Shown: piece by piece, positions 11,335 through 21,217 of the stretch | How positions within the stretch are numbered: position 1 is the stretch's first letter | How the letters are laid out: each line of letters opens with the position of its first letter | Source: Akebia trifoliata | Taxonomy: Eukaryota > Streptophyta > Magnoliopsida > Ranunculales > Lardizabalaceae | Direction of reading: 5' to 3' | Length of the DNA: 64,000 bases | NCBI GenBank assembly: GCA_017979445.1 | Contig: CM030710.1 | Location: forward strand, 18,586,248-18,650,247 | Position numbers and translations under genes: made by a program | Notes under the pieces: generated by a model | What the model saw: only the letters and a program-made list of their open reading frames with translations | Databases searched by the model: none | Told to the model about the DNA's origin: nothing

Positions 11335-11560
11335 GCCCAATACTGGGAAACAAAACGGGATAAGGCCATTGCTAAAAGGCAAAGGCGTACCACAGATCTC
11401 ATTAAAATGAAGCCCTATCGAAAGACCCTTAATGGTTATTTTGTTAAAGAAGGAGAAGACTTCCGTTACTGTGGGTTCCCAGAGTCGTTCATTGATCACA
11501 TCATAGGTACTCGTCTGCCGGGTTTGAAATCTTTTTTGGCATGGAATGGCCCGAAAAGGA
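11335..11560 (+). pseudogene. Connecting segment between protease and RT
   Basis: Immediately after the TAG the same frame reads on (YWETKRDKAIAKRQRR, then LNGYFVKEGEDFRYCGFPE and IIGTRLPGLKSF) until about 11545, where a frameshift moves the reading into the RT frame that is open from 11541. Text of this kind is typical between protease and RT in Tat elements. Confidence 0.6.
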
Positions 11561-13140
11561 AGCAAGCATAGAAGTTAACGAGAAGAAAGTTGAAGACTGG
11601 CAGCTCGATCTGGACTCCCTCAACATAGATCAGCTATGCATTGAAGATCATGGTATCTTAGTGTTGTCAGTTGAGAAAGGAATCCCAAATCCTCAGTCTG
11701 TAATCAAACCCGCTGTTGGGTCTCTATCAAATTATCATGTAATCAGTCATGTGTTGCATGTCAAGGCTGGGTCTGTCGGTCCCATTAGTCCTGTTCAGCC
11801 TGACATGCCAGTTGAGTCCTTTATTTCTGTTGAGTCAAATAAATTAGTTGTTTCTGCTGAGTCTGTTGAGTCAAGTGAGTCTGTCAAGTTTGCAATGAGT
11901 CCTGTTACCCCATCTCTTTTTAATGAAATGAAAGAAATTTTTGATTACCCCGAGCGCAATAATAATTTAACTAATAATCTGGCTTCGGAAGGAGAATCTT
12001 CTGACAAGGAACCTCCCCCTGAAATAATCAAATTACTTGAACAAGAAGAGGAACGTCGGGCTCAACCTCTAATAGAGGAAGTAGAGGTTATCAACCTCGG
12101 AACAAAAGACAGTCCTCAAGAAATTCGTATAGGGGTCACTTTATCTCCTGATGAACGCAAAGGGATAGTAGACTTGCTAAGAAAGTTCAAAGACGTGTTC
12201 GCGTGGTCTTACGAGGATATGCCGGGGGTAAGCACAGATATTGTCCAACATCGGATTCCGTTATATCCCGATGCTCGACCAATCAAACAGAAACTTCGAC
12301 GTATGAAGCCAGAATGGACTTTGAAAATCAAAGAAGAAGTTACGAAGCAAATTAATGCTAGATTTTTTGAAGTAGTAGAATACCCTGAGTGGATTGCCAA
12401 TGTCGTCCCGATGCCGAAAAATGATGGAAAAGTTAGAATGTGTGTGGATTTTAGAGACTTAAACAAAATAAGCCAAAAGGATAGTTTCCCTTTACCACAC
12501 ATAGATGTTCTAGTGGATAGTAGAACAGGGCACGCTTTGTTGTCCTTCATAGATGGATTTTCAGGATACAATCAGATAAAAATGGATCCTCGAGATATGC
12601 AAAAAATGTCATTCATCACGCAGTGGGGGACCTTCTGCTACAAGGTCATGCCTTTTGGTTTGAAGAACGCTGGAGCTACCTATCAAAAAGTAGCCACGAC
12701 TTTACTACATGACATGATACACAAGGAAGTCGAAGTCTATGTTGATGATATGATAGCCAAATCTAAGGAACGACTATGGCATGTTACAACGTTAGAAAAA
12801 TTTCTCACAAGGATTCAAAAATACCAACTCCACGTCAACCCACAGAAGTTTGTATTTGGAGTAACTTCTGGAAAACTATTAGGATTGTAGTCAGTCAGAG
12901 AAGGATCGAAGTAGACCCTGTAAAGATTAAAGCTATCCAAGAGATGCCGCCGCCCGAGACTGAAAAGCAGATTCGAGATTTTCTGGGTAGAATCCAGTAT
13001 GTTAGCAGGTTCATCACTCAAATCACCAATGTCTGCGAACCTATTTTCAAGCTTCTCAAGAAGAATGACCAACAGTTTGGAATGAGCAATGTCAAAAGGC
13101 TTTCGACCAAGTCAAGGAGTATCTCTTAAACCCACCTATT
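11541..13140 (+). pseudogene. Reverse transcriptase of the Tat-type element
   Basis: The frame 11541-12890 starts with a Ser/Val-rich spacer and then encodes the gypsy RT: MPGVSTDIVQHRIPLYPDAR, VVPMPKNDGKVRMCVDFRDL, SFIDGFSGYNQI, VMPFGLKNAGATYQ, and the catalytic YVDD at 12738-12749. It breaks near 12886, and the thumb/connection text (RRIEVDPVKIKAIQEMPPP, DFLGRIQYVSRFI) continues one frame over up to about 13075, where a second shift restores the frame that is open from 13141. The active-site aspartates are still present. The two frameshifts are what disable it. Confidence 0.92.
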
Positions 13141-13614
13141 TTGGTTCCACCTACACCGGGTGAACCACTTCTTTTTTATCTGTCAATCACAGAAGAAGCT
13201 ATGGGATGCATGCTTGCACAGTATGACAAAGATACTCGCAAAGAAAGGGCCATCTACTACATTAGTAAGAAGATGTTAGAGTATGAACGAAAATATTCAT
13301 CCTTGGAGAAAACCTGCTTAGCGCTGGTATGGGCCACTCAGAGACTCCAGCACTATATGTTGTCTCATTCAATTATCCTGTTATCTCGGATAGATCCCCT
13401 CAAGTACCTTTTCGAGAAGCCGGCGTTGACAGGGAGAACTGCGCGATGGTTATTGTTGCTATCAGAGTTTGACATCACGCATGTTATACAGAAGTCTATC
13501 AAAGGAAGAGCTGTAGCAGAATACTTGGCAGATCACCCTGTAGTAAAAAGAATAAGGCCCGTCGATCAATTCCCTGATGAGAACATCTTGCACGTTAAAG
13601 AAGAACCGCAGAAC
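13141..13614 (+). pseudogene. Gypsy-type RNase H of the Tat-type element
   Basis: Downstream of RT the frame reads LLFYLSITEEAMGCMLAQYD, then AIYYISKKMLEYERKYSSLE, LALVWATQRLQHYM and LSEFDITHVIQKSIKGRAVAE. This is the RNase H normally fused to gypsy RT, here partly decayed as in other Tat elements. It ends in a linker that leads straight into a second RNase H domain. Confidence 0.88.
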
Positions 13615-14091
13615 CAAACATGGCAGTTGTACTTTGATGGAGCCGCCAATCAAAATGGGTATGGAATAGGGGCAGTCCTGCTTTCTCCGGAAGGATGCCA
13701 CATTCCTATCACTATTAAGTTAGCATTTTCGAACACTAATAACACGACTGAATATGAGGCGTGCATCGTAGGGCTCGAAGCTGTTTTGAACCTGGGCATT
13801 ACAGAAATTGAGGTTTTCGGGGATTCAGCCTTGGTCATACATCAGTCATTGGAAGAATAGAAGACTAGGGATGAAAAGTTGAAATCTTACCATGAGTATT
13901 TGTTAAACTTATTCAGTAAGTTTAAAGCTATCCTGTTCCAGCACTTGTCAAGGGAGGATAACAGATTTGCTGAATCCTTAGCAACTTTATCTTCAATGAT
14001 CCATTTACCCCCTGGCATGGAATTGAGACCAATCACTATTGAAGTCAAAGACAGACCAGTATACTGCCACCAGATCAACATTGCTACTTGA
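13615..14091 (+). pseudogene. Second, archaeal-type RNase H of the Tat-type element
   Basis: WQLYFDGAANQNGYGIGAVL holds the first catalytic aspartate (13636-13638). TTEYEA holds the glutamate (13750-13752). EVFGDSALV holds the second aspartate (13822-13824). After a TAG at 13858-13860 the domain continues as KAILFQHLSREDNRFAESLA, where the usual final A-D is A-E. A second RNase H of this archaeal type is a published hallmark of the Tat lineage. A TGA at 14089-14091 ends the block. Both stops could be former TGG codons. Confidence 0.85.
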
Positions 14092-15354
14092 CTACCCGAT
14101 GGAAAGTCATGGTATACAGATATAAAGAGAGTGTTGGAAAAGCAAGAATTCCCGGAAGAACCATCGAGGAAGGAACGACAGACCCTACTAAGATTAGCAT
14201 CTCAATTTATCATGTGCGCAGGAAGCTTATACAAAAGGTCTTATGATGGGATTCACTTGTCGTGTGTTGATGAAGATCAAGCTGAACAGATAATGATTGA
14301 ACTACATTCAGGAGAATGTGGCCCTCACATGAGTGGGAAAATGTTAGCTGAGAGAATTATGAGACAAGGATACTACTGGCCCACGATGGAAACAGATTGT
14401 CATCACATGGTCAAAACCTGTCATAAGTGCCAAATACATGCGAACCTTATACATGTGCCACCATCTCAATTAGTGGGTCTGACTTCACCATGGCCATTCT
14501 CAGTCTGGGGAATTGAAATTATTGGTAAAATATCGCCTAAGGCATCAAATGGGCACGAATACATTCTAGTTGCCATCGATTATTTTACCAAATAGGTCGA
14601 AGCTACCTCTTATGCTGTCCTCACTGCGTCTCGAGTTGCAAAGTTTATTCAAACGAACATCATCAGTCGATACGGGGTACCTTCGGAGCTGATCTCTGAT
14701 AACGGGTCCCACTTCAAAGCTGAGGTTATCAAATTATGTTCAAAGTTCAAAATCTCACACCATAAATCATCTCCTTACTGCCCTCAGACTAATGGAGCAG
14801 TCAAAGCAGCTAATAAGAATATTAAGACTATCCTCAGGAAAATGTGTCAATCACATCGAGATTGGTCAGAAAAACTGCCATCTTCATTATGGGCATATCG
14901 AACCTCAATTCGATCCTCTACTGGAACTACTCCCTACTCCTTAGTGTATGGAATGGAAGCAGTCTTGCTAGTTGAAATGGAGATTCCATCTCTCAGGATT
15001 TTGTTAGAAAGTCAGTTGTCAGAAGCAGATTGGGTTCGTCAACGGTATGAAGAGTTAAATTTGATCGAGGAAAAATAACTGAAAGCGTTGTATCATGTGC
15101 AAGCTTATCAAAGAAGAGTCGCCCGTGCGTTTGACAAGAAAATCAAGGCCCGTCACTTACAAGTCGGGGATTTAGTACTCAAAGAGAACAGGGCACCTAT
15201 TTTTGATCCCAGGCGGAAGTTCAAAACAAATTGGGGACGTCCGTTCATCGTTAAGGAAATATTACCAGGAAAGGCTGTCAGACTTCAAGATCATGATGGA
15301 ATTGAATTACCAGAACCAACCAACCTTGACCAAATCAAACGATACTACATTTAA
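14092..15354 (+). pseudogene. Integrase of the Tat-type element
   Basis: The H2C2 zinc domain is intact (ELHSGECGPHMSG, GYYWPTMETDCHHM, CHKCQ). In the DDE core the first acidic residue is glutamate instead of aspartate (WGIEIIG, 14515-14517). The second aspartate is present (LISDNGSHF, D at 14698-14700). The third position is lysine instead of glutamate (NGAVKAANKN, 14803-14805). A TAG at 14593-14595 sits where TKWVEA-type text normally has tryptophan, and a TAA lies at 15076-15078. The C-terminal domain follows (RHLQVGDLVLKENRAP, FKTNWGRPFIVKEI) and ends at a stop at 15352-15354. An enzyme with these changes would not be expected to integrate DNA. Confidence 0.9.
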
Positions 15355-15866
15355 GAAGGCCATCTTTGGCCGAATCAATCCTCATATTACCCAGTTACCC
15401 AATTCAACATATCCTTTCTCAACCCCTTTGCAGCATTTTCAAAAAGAAAAATTATGCCTTTTTCTTTCTCAGCCCGATCACCTAACCTAGGGGAGGGAAG
15501 TTTCGAACTACGTTTTGGTCTGATCCTAAAATTCTGGGGTACGTAGGCAACCTGAGAAGTTATTTCAGGCCCGACCACATCAAAAAATATATATATTTCC
15601 CCACACAAATCAAGAAAAAATTTAAAAGAAGAGGAAAATATCTTCAAAATGGGGAAGAAAATTTAAGGCAAAGTAAAGAAATGCCACACAAGGGGCATTC
15701 GGGTTTTTGAACCTCAAAATTCCTTTCATTTTATACCCAGTCCTAAGCCTACCCATGATAGTCCTCTTAAGTACCGTACGAAAAGTCAAGGAAGATAGTA
15801 AAGCATGATCAGACAGCAACTCCAGAAATTCAGACAGGAAGAAAAGAAAAAGAAGAAAAAAGGCCT

Positions 15867-16080
15867 GCTAGGTTGAAAATCCCAAAAGGACGACTTAGGC
15901 AAAAATTAAGGCAAGCTCCCAAGGTTGAAAATCTGAAAGGACAACTTTGGCAACAATCAGAGCCAAGAAAAAAAAAAGAGCTCGCTAAATCGAAAACCTG
16001 AAAAGGCGATCTAGGCAAAAGCTAGAGCAAGTTCGCTAGATTGAAAACCTGAAAAGGCGATCTAGGCAAAAGTTAGAGTA
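15867..16080 (+). repeat. ~50-60-bp tandem units in the Tat 3' region
   Basis: Four diverged units carry the pattern GCTNGNTTGAAAANCTGAAA, then a GGCGAYCTAGGCAAAA-like word and RGAGCAA. The last two units (about 15975-16080) are nearly identical. The first two are more diverged, and one is expanded by a poly-A run. Confidence 0.7.
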
Positions 16081-16847
16081 ACAAAGAAAAACAGATGAAA
16101 ATCCCAAGCTGAGAGCGGTCTGAGCTGAAACATCAGAAGTCCGAATAATCAAGGTCAATAGTTAGCTTAAACCAGGCACAGACTCAGAAGCCACAAGTAT
16201 CTTGTCTACTATCGATCTGAAAATTTTTACTCCCCCAAGTGAACCAAGGGAGATAAGGGTGAATTCTATGATGAAACTCGAAAGGAAATAATTTTGTACT
16301 CTTGAGCCTGACTCAAAAACCTTCAATAAAATTAATCAAAATTAAAAGTTGAGTCTTTATTGCGCTTGTGGTAATCAATTATTTCAAACCATCATACAAG
16401 GGGCATTTTCTTTCTTTTTTAATGTAACTTTCCCCCCTTATAATAGGGGCATTTTTTTTATGATGTGTTCAATTATTTTCAAGGCCATGGTCATTGTCAA
16501 ACTAGAGGCATTTTGCTTTTGAGCAATGTTAATCCTAAGAGATAATGAAAACCCCAAATTTAAGGTAACCCTCTTGATAACAGTTTTTCAAAAAACTCTT
16601 GAGGTTCAAAAGAAATAAAAACTCAAGTTTTAAAACTTTTTTGATAAATCCTTGAGGTTCAAACAAAAGCATTTTGGATCTCACATAGGAGATATGGCAT
16701 TCTTTCGTTCTCCAAATTCTTTCCCAGATCGAATCATTCTTGGAATCGATCATTTCTCTTCCAGATTTATTCATTCTCCGATCCATTCCAATTAATCTTC
16801 TCCAAATTCATTCATTATTTTCAAAAATTCCTCCATTCCTCTGCCAG

Positions 16848-17173
16848 TTTGCTCAGTTACCGGCAAGGGTTAACTTGGATTTTGCTCAATTGTCGCCAAG
16901 GGTTATCTTGGATTTTGCTCAGTTTCCGCCAAGGGTTATCTTGGATTTTGCTCAGATGCCGCCAAGGGTTATCTTGGATTTTGCTCAATTTCCGCCAAGG
17001 GTTATCTTGGATTTTGCTCAGTTTTCGCCAAGGGTTAACTTGGATTTTGCTCAGTTACCGCCAAGGGTTATCTTGGATTTTGCTCAGATGCCGCTAAGGG
17101 TTATCTTGGATTTTGCTCAGATGCCGCCAAGGGTTATCTTGGATTTCGCTCAGTTACTGTCGAGGTTTTTCTA
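16848..17173 (+). repeat. 33-bp minisatellite in the Tat 3' region
   Basis: Nine consecutive units of 32-33 bases match TTTTGCTCAGNTNCCGCCAA followed by GGGTTATCTTGGA, with a tenth decayed copy. Because 33 is divisible by three and the unit lacks stops in two frames, it gives long spurious open frames (16740-17174 and 16849-17097) with an 11-residue repeat. From 17174 to about 17255 a looser array of ATGCTCAGTTT-like words follows. Confidence 0.92.
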
Positions 17174-17516
17174 GAAATTATGCTCAGTTTTACTCAATTA
17201 TGCTCAGTTTATGTTCAGGTTATGCTCAAATTATATTCAGATTTTACTCAGTTTCACACAATGCACCCACTTGCACATTTGCACCTTTTAGTCAGGGAGA
17301 ATTCTTTAAAATTCAAGGATCTGACACTGTCGGTGAGAGTTTGCACTCAAGGACCTGACAATTTTTAATTCGGGGAGAGCTTTACCCTCAAGGATCCGAA
17401 CACCTTGACAAATTGCTAAATCAGGCTACAAAATGAACTGTCACTAGCTTTGGCATTCAGATATCGCACTATCTACCAAAATAGATTTGCTATCTAGTTT
17501 GCTTCAACCCTCTGCC

Positions 17517-17526
17517 AAAGAGGGGC
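17517..17526 (+). other. Polypurine tract
   Basis: AAAGAGGGGC lies three bases before the TG start of the 3' LTR. This is the expected place and composition for the plus-strand primer of an LTR retroelement. Confidence 0.7.
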
Positions 17527-17529
17527 ATC

Positions 17530-19265
17530 TGTAGACACCCCATTTTTGCACTCGCCCGATTAATTAATTCGTCAACCCGATCACAATGATTCCCAATGAT
17601 GGATGTTATTCCATTGCTTTATTTTGTTACCAGATGTGTTTCAGAAATCCGGATGAGGTATCTCGAACTGACAAAACCTTAGAAACCACGTTACGCTAAG
17701 AAAATACGACCCCAGAAACATAGAAATCATCATCTTGCAGACCAAAAAGAAACTTTACGATAAAAATCACTAAAACATTACCAAATTACCAAAATACCCC
17801 TAACATCAAAACAACCCTAGAGCCTACATTACGCTTAGGAAAACTCTCTCAAACATATAAAATAACAAATCGAAATCAAATAAATCACTTCACCAATTTT
17901 AACAGAATTCAATAAAATTACGAAAATGCCCCTCATAAAGTTCATGACCATTTCATACAAAAAAAATTTATAAATGACACAAACTAATATTTCCATTGAA
18001 TTCCTTACGAAAAATCGATTCTAAAACATCCTAGAACATTAAAAACCGACTTGAAACGTGAAAAGTCCTCTTCGAGGGCAAAACGGTAATTTCACAATTT
18101 TCATAATTAAAATATTCGAAATTAATAAATAAAATATTAAATAATTAAAGTGAAACATAGATGAAATTAATTTAAAATTTTGAATTAAAAAATCGATCAA
18201 TGGGACTTTCAAGTAAAATTGTTGAGGGTTCGTGGGATATTTCTTTAAGGACCCCTCCATTTAGGGGTCCAAAAAATTAAAAAAATAATGGAGGAGGAGT
18301 CTCCAAAAATTAAAAGTAAATCAAGCAAGACTAAGGTCAAGGTATTAAAGTCAATCAAGTGAGACTAAAGTCAAAATTAAAGTCAATTAAGCAAGACTAA
18401 AGTCAAGATATTAAAAGTCAATCAATTAAGACTAAAGTCAAAATATTAAAAGTCAATCAAATAAGACCAAAAGTCAAAAAATCATAATAGAGTTCTAATT
18501 AAATAATAACTCTATCTAATAGAGTTCTAACTAAAAAGCAATTCTACCTAAAACAATTCTAATTAAAACACAATTCTACCTAAAATAATTCTAACTAAAA
18601 CACAACTCTAATTAAACACTAACTCTATCAAAATAAACCCCTAAAAAAATCTATAAATAGAGGTGCTCACACCCTATTTTCGGATCAAGTCATAAACCCT
18701 AAGAGAAGTAGGTCTAGAAGCCCCCATAGCCTCCCATAAACCCTAGTTTTGGAGCCCCAACTCCTTACCTAACATCCCTCCTTCAATTTTAGCCTAGAAA
18801 ACACCTAAAAGCCCTCCAAAAACACCCCAAAATCCGCAACAAACTTGAAAAGTTCAGATCCAAAAATAAGGAGATACCTTGCCTCGGAGATCCGAAATCA
18901 AATCCGGAGACAGAACGAAGCACGGGAGTACGGTACAAGGAGTTATTTTTGTCAGATCTGAGGGAACAAAGTCCTTACTATCGGAAAGGTATAAAACTTT
19001 TTTTTATTTATTTTTATCTAGGTTTTTAACAATGTAATTTATTTGGGAAGTTAGTAGAGACCGGCTTTGGTCGGGCGGGGTTGGTGCCTAACACCTTCCA
19101 ACCCCGTAACATGATCCCCGAATTCAGTTTTTTTTTTTATTCAAGATTAGTTTTTTTATCCGTTTAGAGTCATTGATCGGTTCCCAGACCGTAATAACTA
19201 GGTGGCGACTCCCAAACCTCAAGGGTCAAAAGCGGATCTGCGCACCCCGTGGATCGAGGGCGCTT
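17530..19265 (+). repeat. 3' LTR of the Tat-type element
   Basis: This is a collinear copy of 1960-3727 with many scattered substitutions and small indels. It keeps the TATAAATA at 18652-18659 and the U3 tandem units at about 18310-18478. Alignment to the 5' LTR can be followed to GGGCGCTT at 19265. The terminal TCA of the 5' copy is not cleanly present, and the copia coding text resumes at once. Confidence 0.9.
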
Positions 19266-21035
19266 ATTCATGCATTCTCCAACCCCATTCAGTTGTGATG
19301 TTTTCTTTATTGCAAAGTTATACCCAATGGTCAAATCTTTGTAAAACTGTAAAAACTTGCCTTCCCTGTATTCCCCTATATTATCTATTTTGATACACTT
19401 TACCTGTTTATCTATTTGCTTTTCAACTCTGACTTTCCATTCTTTAAAGATCTCATAGACCTCTAATTTCTACTTTATAAAGTATACCCTTACTTTTCTA
19501 GAGAAGTCGTCTATGAATATCACAAAATACATGACTCCTGAATTAGAGGCTCCTATGATTGGTACCCATACATCTGAGTGGACATACTCAAATATCTCTA
19601 TACTATGGTATTTCAAAACCTTGAAACATACCTTGCATTATTTTCCAAAAACATAGTTTTCATAGAAATCCGGCTTACAAGTTTTGACTCCCTTTAAGAG
19701 TTTTCTGTTGTGAAGCTTCAACATACCCCACTCATTCATATGGCCCAATTGCATGTGTTATAATCTGGTTTCATCATTTTCATTATTTTCTAATGAACCA
19801 ACAACAGCTCCACCTGTAACTATATTCTCTATTAACCTATATAAATTTCCTACCTTCTGACCTTTTAGAACAATCATGACACATTTCACAAACTACAAAA
19901 CTCTACCAACAGCAAAATATCTATACCTAGTTAAATCTAATGTACCCAAGGAAATCAAATTCTTTTTCTGATTGGGGACATACCTTACACCAGTCAAGGT
20001 ATGAACCATTTCATTATACATCTTGATTTTAATAGTCCCTTTCCAGTTGTTTTGCACATTATGTTGTTACCCATCAACACAATGGTGCCATCATATGACT
20101 CATATATGTCGAACCAACTTCTATTCTGATACATATGATACTAGCATCTGGAGTCTTATATCCAATATTCACGTAGGGTGTTGGTACTTGAGGAAGTAGA
20201 AATTGAGAATGTATCTCCATCATTGCTACTTGAAGCATCTACTACTACATTTGTTGAATAAGAAGATTTTTCTTTTTTTTGTTTTAAATGTCTTTGTAAC
20301 GTTTTCAGCAATCACTTTTGAAGTACCATTTCTGATGGCAGTAGTAGCACTCTACTCCTTTTGCCCCTGATTTCGATCTAGACATTTTCCTATCTGATCG
20401 AGATTTGTTCTTCGACCTCCCTCATCCTTAACTTTTCTTAGTCACGTCCTCTCTATTCGGTTTTTTCACCATTTGATTTGATAAAAGTTCTATCGTAACC
20501 TCATCTGTATTTAGAGTCTCTTTCCCATAAAGTTTTGACAAGATAATAATACGAAGCGGGAAGAGATGCCAATAATAACAACGCCTTGTCTTCTTCCTCA
20601 ATTTTAATTTCAAATCTCAATAATTCACCCACGATCTTGTTGAACATATTGAGATGCTCTGGAAGATCTAAACTTTCTACTATCTATAACCCTTATAATT
20701 GTTTCTTAGAGATTTCACCATATATAAACTCTCCAATTTCTTTCACAAATCTAGAGTTGATTCTTCATCCATCAAATTATACATTAGTTCGTCTCCAAGA
20801 CGCACAGGAATAGTACTCATGTCTTTATGATTGATCTCATCCCAATCATCATTGTTCATCACCGCAGGTTTCTTACTAGACAATGCCTTGTTCAATCCTT
20901 ATTGTACTAACAGATCTTTCACCCGCCTTGGCCCTAAGCTAAAGTTGTTCCTTTTATTGAACTTATAAACCTCAAACTTTGAATTAGTCATCTTCATCGC
21001 AGACCTCAATAACCCGAGGCTTTGATATCAATTTG
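19266..21035 (-). pseudogene. Ty1/copia gag-integrase fragment, N-terminal half of the split polyprotein
   Basis: On the minus strand from about 20999 down, this reads as copia gag (MTNSKFEVYKFNKRNNFSLG, then KLESLYMVKSL), with a linker and a zinc knuckle near 20310 in which the usual G-H is W-Y (CYYCHQKWYFKSDC). It continues as the pre-integrase domain (HMQLGHMNEWGMLKLHNRKL, 19690-19770) and integrase (YVHSDVWVP, VMYFVIFIDDFSRK). It reaches TSQLNGVGECMN at 19266-19303, where the Tat-type element interrupts it. The remaining integrase text lies at 1959 and below. Many stops and shifts make it dead. The family is close to Tork-like copia elements by its text. Confidence 0.88.
21018..21035 (-). 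other. Copia primer-binding site (initiator Met-tRNA type)
   Basis: On the minus strand the sequence reads TTGATATCAAAGCCTCGG, close to the TGGTATCAGAGC type used by most plant copia elements. It lies directly between the LTR end at 21036 and the gag start. Confidence 0.65.
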
Positions 21036-21217
21036 TGAAAAAACTAAATAGAAAAGATAACACAATCGCACAAAACACAAAGATTTACGTGGTTCGACAA
21101 CGTGTCTATGTCCATGGAACAGGGCAACAAGCATTATTTTCTCATTAGTTTCACAGCCCTAGAGATCTATATTTATATAACCGATAGTTGCCAAAATATG
21201 TAAACTCCCCCCCCCAC
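21036..21217 (-). repeat. 5' LTR of the copia element, inner part
   Basis: On the minus strand the LTR ends ...TTTTTTCACA at 21036, next to the primer-binding site. It is interrupted after 21217 by the 3.5-kb solo-LTR-like element. Its outer part probably resumes at 24715 and may end near 24832, where the minus strand reads TGTAAATGTCTTG, but no second copy of this LTR is in the window to prove that end. Confidence 0.55.

Larger units (their letters stand above)
15355..17516 (+). other. 3' untranslated region of the Tat-type element
   Basis: This is a non-coding stretch of about 2.2 kb between integrase and the polypurine tract. It starts with the CTACGTTTTGGTCTGATCC...GGGGTACGTAGGCAACCT text often seen after the pol gene of such elements. 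It then holds two tandem arrays (15867-16080 and 16848-17173). Known work on plant elements of this group describes this segment as hypervariable and a birthplace of satellite repeats. Confidence 0.7.
1960..19265 (+). mobile_element. Tat/Ogre-type Ty3/gypsy LTR retrotransposon, inactive, nested in a copia element
   Basis: This is a complete but dead LTR element of about 17.3 kb. Seen directly: two long direct repeats (1960-3727 and 17530-19265) beginning TG, a primer-binding site right after the first, a polypurine tract right before the second, and domains in the order PMD-like ORF1, gag, protease, RT, RNase H, second RNase H, integrase. An extra ORF before gag plus a second, archaeal-type RNase H between the gypsy RNase H and integrase are known hallmarks of the Tat lineage. 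At least four in-frame stops and about five frameshifts disable it. The LTRs differ at very roughly one position in ten over the first 230 bases by eye, so the insertion is not recent. No clean target duplication was seen: the left flank is GAATC and the right flank starts ATTCA. The 3' LTR end seems slightly altered. Confidence 0.9.

Noticed and set aside
16740..17174. A 144-residue repetitive protein
   Set aside because: This is a product of the 33-bp minisatellite, which is open in two frames.
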